Shown here: piece by piece, positions 16,024 through 24,742 of the stretch
Layout of the letters: each line of letters starts with the position of its first letter
Numbering within the stretch: position 1 is the stretch's first letter
Assembly: GCA_902362805.1 (NCBI GenBank)
Contig: CABIXY010000002.1
Location: 751,187-815,186 of the forward strand
Source: Eubacteriaceae bacterium
Lineage (GTDB): Bacteria; Bacillota; Clostridia; Peptostreptococcales; Anaerovoracaceae
DNA length: 64,000 nucleotides
Reading direction: 5' to 3'
Notes under the pieces: generated by a model
Seen by the model: only the letters and a program-made list of their open reading frames with translations
Told to the model about the DNA's origin: nothing
Database searches by the model: none
Translations under genes and position numbers: made by a program

Positions 16024-18042
16024 TCACTCTGCTATCATAGAATTCCCATTATCTGGACCGTAAGTATCAACCAAATGCCTGATAATCGGTCTTGCATTTT
16101 CTTCAAAGGCAGCCTTGGGCTGTGACTTGCTTCGTTCTGCCGTCCAAAACTGCTTCTCGTACTCCTCTAAAATTTCCTCGTTGCTGTACCCCTGGCGAGC
16201 ATAGTCCAAGATAAATTCTTTTTCTTCCTCTGCGGACTTCAAGTACAGGTCAAAGTAAGTATCGACAAAACCCTCAGGTAAAACGCCAAAGTGCGGGCAG
16301 ACAATCTGCTTTGCATGATAAGCTTTGCACTTATTTGCGGAATCGATGGTATCCTGGTGGCTTTTCAATGCAGAAGTCTCAACGCTTTCGGAATCTCGCA
16401 ATACGCCGGTTGATTCTGAGGTGAACATGATGCCTGCAGGTTCCAGCACATAGGTCATGGAGCAAGACGTATGCCCCGGTGTCTCCAGTACGGCAAAATA
16501 TTCCTGCCCGATGGCAATCTGGTCGCCATCTTTGACGATGCGGTCAACTCGTAAATTTTTTACGCTGATTGGGTCCTTGAAAGTCGAAAATTCGTCCCTC
16601 GCCGCTTCTCCCAAGCGTTTCATGGTAGCTTTTGCCCCTTTGCTCTCAAAGACGGACTTCGCCTTAGCTGCCGCGCAGACTAAGACATCCGGCCATTTCT
16701 CGATGACATAAGGCAGTGCACCGATGTGATCGTAATGGGTGTGAGACAGCAAGACAATGTCCAGCCGGTCTCTGCCCTGCTCTGTCAGCGCTTTAGAAAT
16801 ATTCTCAATCAGCTGTTCGTGGCAATATGCCATGCCACAATCATAAAGCACCGTTTTTTCGCTGCCAAAGACCAAAAGAGCCTCTCCGCCGCTTCCTGCA
16901 GTCACTCTTATGATGCCCTGCGGAAAAGCAAAACGATCATAATTGTCAAAGTCATGAAAAACTTCCCCTTGTTGGTTCACTTTTTTCTCTCTGCTATTCA
17001 ATTTGTGCACTCTGAAAAAGTTAATCGTAATCATCGTGATAATGACAAAACCGATATAACCTTCAACTGGATAAAGATAAGCAACGATGGCCTTAAATCC
17101 AGTCAGTCCGCAAACAAAGCCGATACACGCGCCGATAATGATGATGTACTTTTTCTTCGGAGACTCTTTGATCTTCGTGGAAAAGCCAAAGTAAGTGCTG
17201 GTAGCGGCAGAATAAATGGCGGCAAAAAGCACCAGGCCGAAGAGCAGATTGGCGACTTTTGAAATCCTGGAAGTGTAAGCCAGCATGGGAAGATCCATAC
17301 TCTGCGTATAGGCCATGTCTTTCTGCAATGCAAAGACCAGTACCAGAGTGAGGAATGCCAATAAAATACCGCCTAAGCCAGAACCGAAAACAGCGTTCCT
17401 CTGATCCTTGGACTGCATGGAGGAAGTGGCAATGATCGGAATCATGCCCAGCATGTTATAGGAGATGAATAATACCGCCGCGATGAACCAGTTGGGCGCC
17501 ATGGCGCTGGGCGGAAAGCCCGAAGTCGCCCCGCTCTGCTCAATGTCAGAAAGCATGACAAGAAAACAGCAGCCGATATCGATAACAAACAGCGCCGGAA
17601 TAATCAGCTTAAATACCTTTGATACTCTGTCAAAATTGCCCAGAACAGTCAGAATCACCAGGACGACGATCATCGCACCGCCCACCGCTTTATTGATGCC
17701 GAACTGTTGCTGCAGGAGAGATCCCCCCGCAGCAGACATGGAGATGATGATGGTATAAAGAATTGCAGCCATGAAATAACCAACGGCATCGGCGAGCTTG
17801 GGATTGTCACTAAAGACAATCACCTTACCCATATCGTCGGTTTTGAGACTTCTTGCGATATAGCTTACCATCATGCCCAGAGCCATGAATAAAAATCCTG
17901 CCAGAGCGATGCCTACATAAGCTTTGTTTCCAAAGATTCCAAAGAACTGCCAGCCTTCTCTGCCAGAAGCAAAGCCGGCACCCATGATGGTGCCGACGTA
18001 CATGACAGCTACATTAAAAAAATTCAACTTTTTCTCTTTCAA
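16024..18042 (-). CDS. Fusion: YkvI-type membrane transporter plus metallo-beta-lactamase hydrolase
   Basis: A single uninterrupted frame of 672 residues. Residues 1 to about 345 form about 10-11 hydrophobic helices starting with VGTIMGAGFASGREG, the YkvI family signature (APC-superfamily-like carriers). Residues about 360-672 are a soluble metallo-beta-lactamase domain with HTHYDH at 434-439, an ETPGHTSCSM motif and a later zinc His in CPHFG. YkvI proteins usually end near residue 350, and MBL hydrolases are usually separate. Physical linkage suggests that the carried compound is hydrolysed at the inner face. It is the middle gene of rarD, this gene, D-aminoacylase. Substrate unknown. Confidence 0.8.
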   Translation of the reverse strand: MKEKKLNFFNVAVMYVGTIMGAGFASGREGWQFFGIFGNKAYVGIALAGFLFMALGMMVSYIARSLKTDDMGKVIVFSDNPKLADAVGYFMAAILYTIIISMSAAGGSLLQQQFGINKAVGGAMIVVLVILTVLGNFDRVSKVFKLIIPALFVIDIGCCFLVMLSDIEQSGATSGFPPSAMAPNWFIAAVLFISYNMLGMIPIIATSSMQSKDQRNAVFGSGLGGILLAFLTLVLVFALQKDMAYTQSMDLPMLAYTSRISKVANLLFGLVLFAAIYSAATSTYFGFSTKIKESPKKKYIIIIGACIGFVCGLTGFKAIVAYLYPVEGYIGFVIITMITINFFRVHKLNSREKKVNQQGEVFHDFDNYDRFAFPQGIIRVTAGSGGEALLVFGSEKTVLYDCGMAYCHEQLIENISKALTEQGRDRLDIVLLSHTHYDHIGALPYVIEKWPDVLVCAAAKAKSVFESKGAKATMKRLGEAARDEFSTFKDPISVKNLRVDRIVKDGDQIAIGQEYFAVLETPGHTSCSMTYVLEPAGIMFTSESTGVLRDSESVETSALKSHQDTIDSANKCKAYHAKQIVCPHFGVLPEGFVDTYFDLYLKSAEEEKEFILDYARQGYSNEEILEEYEKQFWTAERSKSQPKAAFEENARPIIRHLVDTYGPDNGNSMIAE

Positions 18043-18057
18043 TGATGTCCTCCCGAT

Positions 18058-18978
18058 CTATGTATTTTTGATTTCTGTATTTTTCATATCTGCAAATTCA
18101 CCGTAAGTGAAGAAAACAAGTCCAACCCAGATGACCACAAATGCACTGAACTGAATCACATCAAAAGGTTCTTTAAATAGAAAAATCCCTAATATCAGTG
18201 TAATAGACGGTGCGATATATTCGCAGAGTCCTAAAGTGATCAGTGGCAGTTTGTTAGCCGCAAAAGAAAAGAGTCCCATCGGAATCGCCGTAGCAAGTCC
18301 TGCAAACATGAGAAGGAAAAATTTGAATCCGCCTGCAGTTTCCAGCGTCCCATTGCCGCTCTTCTCGATAAATGCGATGACAAGCAGAGCGATTGGTGCC
18401 AGAAACAGCGTCTCATATAAGAGAGAATGAATCGGACTGAGAAAAACACTCTTCTTGATGGCCGAATAGATGGCAAAGGAAAATCCCAGACCTAACGCGA
18501 TAAATGGAACTTCTCGATACCCGATGATCATGACCATCAGTCCGCAGAAAGCAAAGACCATGGAAATCTTTTTCCATTTGTTTGCTTTTTCTTTATAAAA
18601 AATAATCCCAAAGCAGCAGACTACCAACGGCTCCAGGAAGTATCCCATACAGGTCTGAATGACAAAACCTGCGTTGACCGCCCAGATATAAAGACTCCAG
18701 TTCAGGGTAATCACAACGCCTGCAGCCACGTAAATAAACGTTTTCTTTTTTGATTCGAACATGGGTTTAAAAAGACCCTTGACGCCAGATTGAACGGCAC
18801 AGGCTGCAAAGCAGACGAGAAACATCAGCACGACTCTATAGAAGATAATCACTGTAGAATCAATGGGTTTTAATGCCTGCCAATAGATAGGTAAAAATCC
18901 CCACAAAGTATTGCAACTCAATACACTGATCAATCCAATCCGATATGTATTTTTTTCACTCTGATTCAAACGTTCCAT
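18058..18978 (-). CDS. rarD: EamA family transporter RarD
   Basis: A 306-residue protein with ten predicted membrane helices and the RarD N-terminus (CNTLWGFLPIYWQALKPIDS). RarD proteins belong to the drug/metabolite transporter superfamily; their substrates are not well defined. It starts the minus-strand set that continues into the YkvI-MBL fusion 15 bp downstream. A GGAGG site precedes the ATG. Confidence 0.85.
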   Translation of the reverse strand: MERLNQSEKNTYRIGLISVLSCNTLWGFLPIYWQALKPIDSTVIIFYRVVLMFLVCFAACAVQSGVKGLFKPMFESKKKTFIYVAAGVVITLNWSLYIWAVNAGFVIQTCMGYFLEPLVVCCFGIIFYKEKANKWKKISMVFAFCGLMVMIIGYREVPFIALGLGFSFAIYSAIKKSVFLSPIHSLLYETLFLAPIALLVIAFIEKSGNGTLETAGGFKFFLLMFAGLATAIPMGLFSFAANKLPLITLGLCEYIAPSITLILGIFLFKEPFDVIQFSAFVVIWVGLVFFTYGEFADMKNTEIKNT

Positions 18979-19052
18979 GGTACACCTCCTCGCAGTGCTA
19001 GCAGTGCTATATATAAAGAGACTTCTTTTATTCTATCATTGAAAAAAAAGAA

Positions 19053-19073
19053 AAGCAAGCATTACGCTTGCTT
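19053..19073 (-). terminator. Terminator of the Cys-rich small-protein gene
   Basis: AAGCAAGC-ATTAC-GCTTGCTT hairpin. On the minus strand it is followed by TTCTTTTTTTTC, a classical intrinsic terminator just after the stop at 19081. Confidence 0.8.
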
Positions 19074-19080
19074 CTCAGGA

Positions 19081-19263
19081 TTAGAACAGGCCTCCGAAGA
19101 GGCCGCCGCCTCTGTCGTTATTTCCGCAGAACAGAAAGTAGAGGACAGCTAATAAAATAAGTATTCCCCAAATGCTTCCACTGTCGTTGTTGCAGCAGTC
19201 ATTCTGAGGTCTGCAGCAGCAATCCGGGTTCGGATCGCAGCAATCGTTTCTGAATTCACCCAT
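19081..19263 (-). CDS. Small Cys-cluster protein with C-terminal membrane helix
   Basis: A 60-residue protein. The N-terminal half has eight cysteines in CC, CCC and CC groups between residues 8 and 23. Then comes a single hydrophobic helix (WGILILLAVLYFLFC) and a glycine-rich tail. The start at 19263 is chosen because GGGAGG lies 7 bp upstream. The layout recalls small YjcZ-like membrane peptides of spore formers, with an added metal-binding or disulfide-rich head. I do not recognise the exact family. Confidence 0.6.
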   Translation of the reverse strand: MGEFRNDCCDPNPDCCCRPQNDCCNNDSGSIWGILILLAVLYFLFCGNNDRGGGLFGGLF

Positions 19264-19317
19264 ATGAAACCTCCCTAGTCTTTGTATCTTTATCATATGC
19301 AGGAGGGTCCAAATGTG

Positions 19318-19857
19318 TTAATCATTTTCGGCTTCTGCCATGTCTGCATAATTCATGATGAATTCTTCCAGTTCATAATCGAGAGCACCAGCAAAATCAT
19401 ATCGGTATTCGTCACCGTCCAGCTTTTCCATTCTGGATATGACCAAGGCATCTCTCACTGGAACATAGTGTACTTCGTCACTGGCCGTATTTTTGCATTC
19501 TACTTCACTGTCAGCAGAATACCAGATTCTGAATTTGTTCCACTCATCAGTCAACTTCAGGTCCGCGTTTTCTTCCCCTTTTCTGACTGCTTCGGACAGA
19601 CCTACCAGGACTCGTTTGATGTTCTCAAGGAGGCTGTAAATATCAATTTGATCGCCCGGTACATTTTCTAAGGTCTCATAAAAATAGCTTTCACAGAGTT
19701 CTGCAAAAGTTTTCATATCAATTTCTGTTATCAGATCGTAAATCGCATCACTGTCGATAGCCCCTTCGTTTTCCACGAAATCCGCAAAATTTTCGAAATA
19801 CTGAAAGTCTTCTCCTGTTTCAATGTCTAACAGGGCAAATAGTTCTTCTCTGTCCAT
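19318..19857 (-). CDS. Acidic protein of unknown function, co-transcribed with murI
   Basis: A 179-residue strongly acidic protein (N-terminus MDREELFALLDIETGEDF) predicted to be helical, soluble and cytoplasmic. It follows murI by 9 bp on the same strand, so it shares its operon. I do not recognise a domain. A link to cell-wall precursor supply is possible only by position. Confidence 0.7.
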   Translation of the reverse strand: MDREELFALLDIETGEDFQYFENFADFVENEGAIDSDAIYDLITEIDMKTFAELCESYFYETLENVPGDQIDIYSLLENIKRVLVGLSEAVRKGEENADLKLTDEWNKFRIWYSADSEVECKNTASDEVHYVPVRDALVISRMEKLDGDEYRYDFAGALDYELEEFIMNYADMAEAEND

Positions 19858-19866
19858 CTTTATCTC

Positions 19867-20679
19867 CTATATATCTAAATTCTTGAACTTGATGTTCAAT
19901 TCGTCTTCTTCTTTACCGAGTATGTTCTGAATCATGTTGACAAAGTTTTCTGAAAGGTCACTGGCATAGAATACATTCTTCAGCTCTGTTTCTTCTGCAA
20001 ACATATCTCTCTTCTCAAGTTCTATTTTTACTGCCGTCGCAACCTCCTTAGAAGAACTGATAATCCTCAGTCCCGGATAAATTCGTCTAAGATTTTCACT
20101 GATCAAAGGATAATGCGTGCAGCCCAGAACGAGGGTATTGATTTTGTTCGCTTTGATAAAATCGTCCAGATAATATTTGATAGTCAAATCCATGATGTCG
20201 TTTTTGATGATACCTTCTTCAATCAGAGGCACAAAGGCCGGGCAGGCTTTTGAAAAAAGCTGAAGCCCCTGGCGTTTCTCATTGACTTTATTTTCGTATG
20301 CGTTGGTTTTGATAGTGACTTTTGTAGCAATGATACCGATATGATCTGTCCCTTTGCATTCCTTGGCTACAACTTTTGCGGTAGGCGAAATGACACCGAT
20401 GACAGGGATATCCGGATAGGCTTTTCTAAGGTCTTCTAAACAGGTTGCACTGACCGTATTGCAGGCGATGACAATCATCTTGACATTGTTCCTTACGAGA
20501 AAATCTCCAATCTGCATGGTGAACTGTCTGATGGTGTCCGGTGATTTTGAACCATAAGGAGTCCTGGCTGTATCGCCGAAAAAAATGATTTTTTCATTGG
20601 GTAATTGTTTCATGATATGGGGGATGCTCGTAAGACCACCCAATCCTGAATCAAAAAAACCAATTGGTCTGTTATCCAT
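19867..20679 (-). CDS. murI: Glutamate racemase
   Basis: A 270-residue enzyme that makes D-glutamate for peptidoglycan. It starts with IGFFDSGLGGLTS. Both catalytic cysteines are present: Cys73 in IACNTVSA and Cys187 in GCTHYPL. Length is typical. It is divergent from pepF, with only about 65 bp between start codons. Confidence 0.95.
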   Translation of the reverse strand: MDNRPIGFFDSGLGGLTSIPHIMKQLPNEKIIFFGDTARTPYGSKSPDTIRQFTMQIGDFLVRNNVKMIVIACNTVSATCLEDLRKAYPDIPVIGVISPTAKVVAKECKGTDHIGIIATKVTIKTNAYENKVNEKRQGLQLFSKACPAFVPLIEEGIIKNDIMDLTIKYYLDDFIKANKINTLVLGCTHYPLISENLRRIYPGLRIISSSKEVATAVKIELEKRDMFAEETELKNVFYASDLSENFVNMIQNILGKEEDELNIKFKNLDI

Positions 20680-20744
20680 TTATGTTATTCCTTTCAGTTT
20701 TGTGTTATACTAGTCATTGTAATAGTATACTACAGGAGGTAAAA

Positions 20745-22544
20745 ATGGGAAACAAAAAATTAAAAAACCGCAGCGAAATTGATCAAAAATATAAATGGAA
20801 TATCGAATTGATGTATGAGGACGAGGCCGCCTGGGAGCAGGATATCGAAGAGGCACTTACCCTGACAGAATATTTTACCAAGTATCAGGGCAGGTTGACA
20901 GAAAGCGCCCATACTCTCGCCGAAGCGCTACAGGAGAAAGATGCCATCTGGCAGAAACTAGAAAAGGCATACGTCTTTGCCAGGATGAAACTCGATGAAG
21001 ACAATCGCGTCGCCAAGCAGCAGAGCATGCACGACAAGATTAACACCATCATCGCTAAGGCCGCTGCATCTATGAGTTTCTTTACACCAGAACTGCTGTC
21101 AGCTTCAGAAGAGACTCTGCTCACTTATATCAAAGAGGAACCGGCCCTCTCACAGTACGAGTTTGTCATAAAGGATATTTTGCGTGAAAAAGAACATGTA
21201 TTGTCTCAAGATCAAGAAAATGTGCTGGCACAGATGAGTGAAGTGACAGATGCGACCAATACGATTTTCACCATGCTCAACAACGCAGACATCAAATTTG
21301 GCACCATTATTGACGAAGACGGAGACGAAGTAGAAGTCACCCACGGCAACTATATCACCTTCATGGAGTCTCACGACAGAGAAGTCCGCAAAGCTGCATT
21401 TACCAATGTTTATGAAGCTTACAAGGCTTTGATCAATACCATCTCGTCAACCTATAACTATAATGTAAAGACAGACGTCGTAGGTGCGAGGATCAGAAAC
21501 TACAAATCTGCCAGAAACGCAGCGCTGTCTGGCGGCAATATCCCCGAATCAGTTTACGATAACCTTATTTCTGTCGTTCATGATTATCTGCCTGTTCTGC
21601 ACAAATATATCGAACTGCGCAAAAAAGTTTTGGGAGTGGATGAGCTCGCGATGTACGATGTCTACGTTCCTCTTGTAGAAGTTCCAAAACGCGTCGTTCC
21701 TTATGAGGAGGCTATCGAAATTATGAAAGAAGGTCTGGCACCTTTAGGAGAAGAATATATCCAGCGGCTTTCTCAAGGTGTAGAAGAAGGCTGGATTGAC
21801 GTCTACGAAAATGAAGGTAAGACAAGCGGCGCTTACAGCTTCGGTTCTTATGACAGTTTTCCATATATTCTGCTCAACTACACAGATACTCTCAAAGACG
21901 TATTCACCGTGGTTCACGAAATGGGACACTCCATGCACTCCAGCTATACCAGAGAAGCGCAGCCTTTCACCTACGGAGATCATTCCATTTTCACTGCGGA
22001 AGTGGCATCTACAGTCAACGAATCGCTGTTAATGCAGCATCTGCTGGGCAAAGAAACAGATCAGGAGATGCGCAAATATATTTTGAACATGTATATCGAG
22101 GAATTCCGCACGACTCTGTTCAGACAGACTATGTTTGCTGAATTTGAAAATCTGACTCACAAATATGTGGAAGACGGCGGCAGTCTCACAGCCGAGTGGA
22201 TGTGCACAGAGTACGACAAACTGAATAGCGCCTACTTCGGCCCTTCCCTGGCAGAAGATGCGTATATCAAATACGAATGGGCTCGAATTCCGCACTTCTA
22301 CAGAGGGTTCTACGTTTATCAGTATGCTACTGGATATTCTGCAGCAACTGCAATCTCAAAAAAAATTCTTACAGAAGGCGCACCTGCCAGGGACGCTTAC
22401 AAAGAGTTTCTCAAGACAGGCAGCAGTGACTACCCTGTTGAACTCCTAAAAATTGCAGGGGTTGACATGAGCAGCAAAGAACCTGTGATTATGGCGATGG
22501 AAACATTTAAGAGTTTGGTTGAAGAATTCGAAAAATTAATGTAA
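20745..22544 (+). CDS. pepF: Oligoendopeptidase F
   Basis: A 599-residue M3-family zinc metallopeptidase. The HExxH site is HEMGH at residues 391-395, in a VVHEMGHSMHS context, with the third ligand expected in the following FTAEVAST region. It degrades short peptides in the cytoplasm. The start at 20745 has a perfect AGGAGGT 5 bp upstream; an in-frame upstream extension into the murI region is not supported. nadK follows after 12 bp. Confidence 0.95.
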   Translation: MGNKKLKNRSEIDQKYKWNIELMYEDEAAWEQDIEEALTLTEYFTKYQGRLTESAHTLAEALQEKDAIWQKLEKAYVFARMKLDEDNRVAKQQSMHDKINTIIAKAAASMSFFTPELLSASEETLLTYIKEEPALSQYEFVIKDILREKEHVLSQDQENVLAQMSEVTDATNTIFTMLNNADIKFGTIIDEDGDEVEVTHGNYITFMESHDREVRKAAFTNVYEAYKALINTISSTYNYNVKTDVVGARIRNYKSARNAALSGGNIPESVYDNLISVVHDYLPVLHKYIELRKKVLGVDELAMYDVYVPLVEVPKRVVPYEEAIEIMKEGLAPLGEEYIQRLSQGVEEGWIDVYENEGKTSGAYSFGSYDSFPYILLNYTDTLKDVFTVVHEMGHSMHSSYTREAQPFTYGDHSIFTAEVASTVNESLLMQHLLGKETDQEMRKYILNMYIEEFRTTLFRQTMFAEFENLTHKYVEDGGSLTAEWMCTEYDKLNSAYFGPSLAEDAYIKYEWARIPHFYRGFYVYQYATGYSAATAISKKILTEGAPARDAYKEFLKTGSSDYPVELLKIAGVDMSSKEPVIMAMETFKSLVEEFEKLM

Positions 22545-22556
22545 GATAGAGAGACT

Positions 22557-23360
22557 ATGAGTAAAAAAATATTTATTTACGCCAATGATGGCGAAACGTC
22601 TAAACGAACAGAAAAAAAGTTAAAACAGAAGCTGGATAAATCCGGTTTTGTTTTACTATCCTCTTACAGTGACGACGCGGATCTGCTGGTCTGCATCGGT
22701 GGAGACGGCACCTTCCTCCATACCATACACGAGTTCAATTTCCCTACCATGCCAATCATCGGCATCAATACGGGACATCTGGGCTTTTTTCAGGAAATCA
22801 TGCCTGCCATGCTGGATGACTTCATCTTCAATTACACGCAGGGGAAATACTCTATCCAGCAGCTTTCTACGGTTAAAGTGAAAATAGATGCCGGAGGCAC
22901 AACCTATGAGCACGTAGGTCTTAACGAGGTGGTCATTAAAGCCAATTCCACTTATTCAATTCACCTCAATATCTCCATCGGCGGAGGCTTTATAGAACGA
23001 TTCAGCGGTGACGGCCTTTTAATCGCAACACCAGCCGGCAGTACGGCCTATAACTATTCGCTAGGCGGAAGTATCGTAGATCCACGTCTGAGCATCCTGC
23101 AGGTGACGCCAATTGCGCCGATGAATACTACGGCTTATCGATCGTTTACCTCCAGTATCATGTTACCATCAGATCTGTCTCTTGGAATTGTCCCGGATAT
23201 GGAAGATTCAAAACACAAGATCTGTGTCGTATACGATGGTTTTTCTGTGGAATACGAGAATATCAAAGAAATAGAAGTCTCATTCTCTGATATTCAGGTC
23301 AATCTGATGCGTTTTGAAAACTACGATTTCTGGACCAAAGTAAAGAGCAAATTTCTATAA
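22557..23360 (+). CDS. nadK: NAD kinase
   Basis: A 267-residue enzyme that phosphorylates NAD to NADP. The GGDGTFLHT motif is at residues 48-56, with GLNEVVIKA and an S/T-rich TPAGSTAYN stretch further on. It follows pepF closely. Its TAA stop codon is also the first three bases of a modular hairpin repeat (TAATGG), so the repeat forms the 3' untranslated part of this mRNA. Confidence 0.95.
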   Translation: MSKKIFIYANDGETSKRTEKKLKQKLDKSGFVLLSSYSDDADLLVCIGGDGTFLHTIHEFNFPTMPIIGINTGHLGFFQEIMPAMLDDFIFNYTQGKYSIQQLSTVKVKIDAGGTTYEHVGLNEVVIKANSTYSIHLNISIGGGFIERFSGDGLLIATPAGSTAYNYSLGGSIVDPRLSILQVTPIAPMNTTAYRSFTSSIMLPSDLSLGIVPDMEDSKHKICVVYDGFSVEYENIKEIEVSFSDIQVNLMRFENYDFWTKVKSKFL

Positions 23361-23650
23361 TGGGCTTGCCACAGTTTCTGAAAGAAACTGATGGAAGGCC
23401 TTATGCAACCACCCTCCAAGAGAACGAGTGTAAACGAAGTTCGATTGGCTAAGGGCTGACTGTAAATGGAGTTGCCCCAATTTGCAAAGTAAATTGCTGG
23501 GAACTCCTTATGCTTTGGGAGACCTAACCCGATTCAGCGATGCGGAATCGCTGGCAGGTCCCCGGTCAAGAGTGCAGGAGCTTTGCTCCGTGGCACTCGA
23601 CGGCCACGTTCCGCAAGTGTCAGCGAGCGGCTAGACGCTAGTCGTATAGC
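23358..23650 (+). repeat. Modular hairpin repeat, locus 1 (A-C-A-D order)
   Basis: The 308-bp gap between nadK and the pseudouridine synthase gene is filled by a mosaic of hairpins. Module A (23358-23406): TAATGG, arms around a CAGTTTC/GAAACTG core, then CTTATGC. Module C (23406-23462): CAACC-CCCT-CCAAGAG pairing with TTCGATTGG-AAGGG. A second module A (23464-23513): GGAGTT/AACTCC around CAATTTG/AAATTG, then TTATGC. Module D (23514 to about 23626): two hairpins, GGGAGACCT/AGGTCCC and GAGTGC-GGAGC/GCTCC-GCACTC. It ends in CTAGTCGTATAG. All blocks recur at other loci in the window. Confidence 0.8.
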
Positions 23651-23668
23651 CGTATTAGAAAGGTAATT

Positions 23669-24571
23669 ATGGCAAAATTCGAATATATAGTGACAAAAGA
23701 AGATGAAGGAGTTCCTGTCAAAGGACTCCTTCGTACAAAATTCAAATTCTCTTCCAGACTGCTGACAAAGTTGAAATACCAGCATCTGGTTTTTTTAAAC
23801 GGCGAAGAGGTTGCCGGATGGATTACGCCCGAAATCGGCGACGTTCTCTCCATCAAACTGCCAGAAGAAAAGAGCGACTTCCCTGTGGAAGACATCCCTA
23901 TCTATCCAGTCTTTGAAGACGACGACCTGCTAGTCTTGAACAAGCAGCCCGGCGTAATCGTTCATCCAACTAAGGGACATCCCTCCCACACCATTGCTAA
24001 CGGTTTGATGAAATATATGGAAGATACAGCGCAAATGTTTAAAATCCGTTTTGTCAACCGTCTTGATATGGATACCACTGGTCTTTTGATTGTAGCTAAA
24101 AACTCACATTCACAAGACAATCTGACCAAGCAGATGAAGGCTAATGCCGTAGAGAAGCGTTACATAGCAGTGGCGAATGGTATCATCGATAAAGATGCAT
24201 TTACCATCGATCTGCCTATCGGCCGACCGGACCCTGAAAATGTAGCCCGCGGCGTCATGCAGGAAGGTGGTTTCCCTTCTATTACCCACGTCAAAGTGTT
24301 GGAGCGTTTTCCAAAGGGTAAGGGATACACCATGGTGGAACTTCTCCTTGAGACCGGCAGGACACATCAGATCAGGGTTCATATGTCTCATATCGGTCAT
24401 CCCCTGGTCGGCGATTATCTCTACGGCGGAGAAAATCCGTGGCTCATCGAAAGACAGGCGCTTCATGCTTTTAAGTTATCTTTCAACCATCCGCTGACTG
24501 GCGAACGCTTAGAGATAGAAGCCCCTCTCCCTGCCGACATACAGGAAGTAATAAAAAAAATTAAATCTTGA
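23669..24571 (+). CDS. RluA-family pseudouridine synthase (RluD-like)
   Basis: A 300-residue enzyme that isomerises uridine in rRNA or tRNA. An S4-like N-terminal RNA-binding part (about 10-60) precedes the catalytic domain. The catalytic Asp lies in the VNRLDMDTTGLLIVAKN motif near residues 130-146, and the LLETGRTHQIRVHM motif lies near 230. AAAGG is upstream. The target position cannot be assigned by sequence alone. The -35 box of the mntP riboswitch promoter overlaps its stop codon. Confidence 0.9.
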   Translation: MAKFEYIVTKEDEGVPVKGLLRTKFKFSSRLLTKLKYQHLVFLNGEEVAGWITPEIGDVLSIKLPEEKSDFPVEDIPIYPVFEDDDLLVLNKQPGVIVHPTKGHPSHTIANGLMKYMEDTAQMFKIRFVNRLDMDTTGLLIVAKNSHSQDNLTKQMKANAVEKRYIAVANGIIDKDAFTIDLPIGRPDPENVARGVMQEGGFPSITHVKVLERFPKGKGYTMVELLLETGRTHQIRVHMSHIGHPLVGDYLYGGENPWLIERQALHAFKLSFNHPLTGERLEIEAPLPADIQEVIKKIKS

Positions 24572-24596
24572 CAAGCTGGTAGAATTAGGTTATTAT
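24568..24596 (+). promoter_or_regulatory. Promoter of the mntP riboswitch leader
   Basis: TTGACA (24568-24573), exactly 17 bp, TATTAT (24591-24596). The transcript should start near 24603, just before the aptamer. Confidence 0.8.
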
Positions 24597-24601
24597 AAAA
24601 A

Positions 24602-24722
24602 AACTGTGAGGGAGTAGTTAGCACATCCGTGTGATATGTCAACATACTGACCGCAAGGTCTGGCTTATCTTAATTAACGAGACTCATGTATAGGGAATCA
24701 CTCTATACATGGGTCTTTTTTT
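24602..24722 (+). ncRNA. yybP-ykoY manganese riboswitch with expression-platform terminator
   Basis: The leader carries the conserved yybP-ykoY elements: GAGGGAGTAG near 24608, GTCAACATACTGACCGCAAGGTC at 24638-24660 region, and AACGAGACT at 24675. A strong hairpin then pairs ACTCATGTATAG with CTATACATGGGT (24682-24713) and ends in TTTTTTT. This family senses Mn2+ and, in the metal-bound state, allows read-through. Its location before a manganese exporter gene fits exactly. Confidence 0.92.
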
Positions 24723-24742
24723 GAACAATTTTGGAGGAAATT

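Noticed and set aside
20664..20744. Upstream extension of pepF into the murI start
   Set aside because: The ATG at 20745 has a perfect AGGAGGT; the extension overlaps murI and is not family-like.
23605..23620. Sigma-54 promoter (TGGCAC) near the pseudouridine synthase gene
   Set aside because: The TGGCAC is inside a repeat hairpin and has no TTGC at the -12 spacing. No convincing -24/-12 site was found in the window although rpoN is present.
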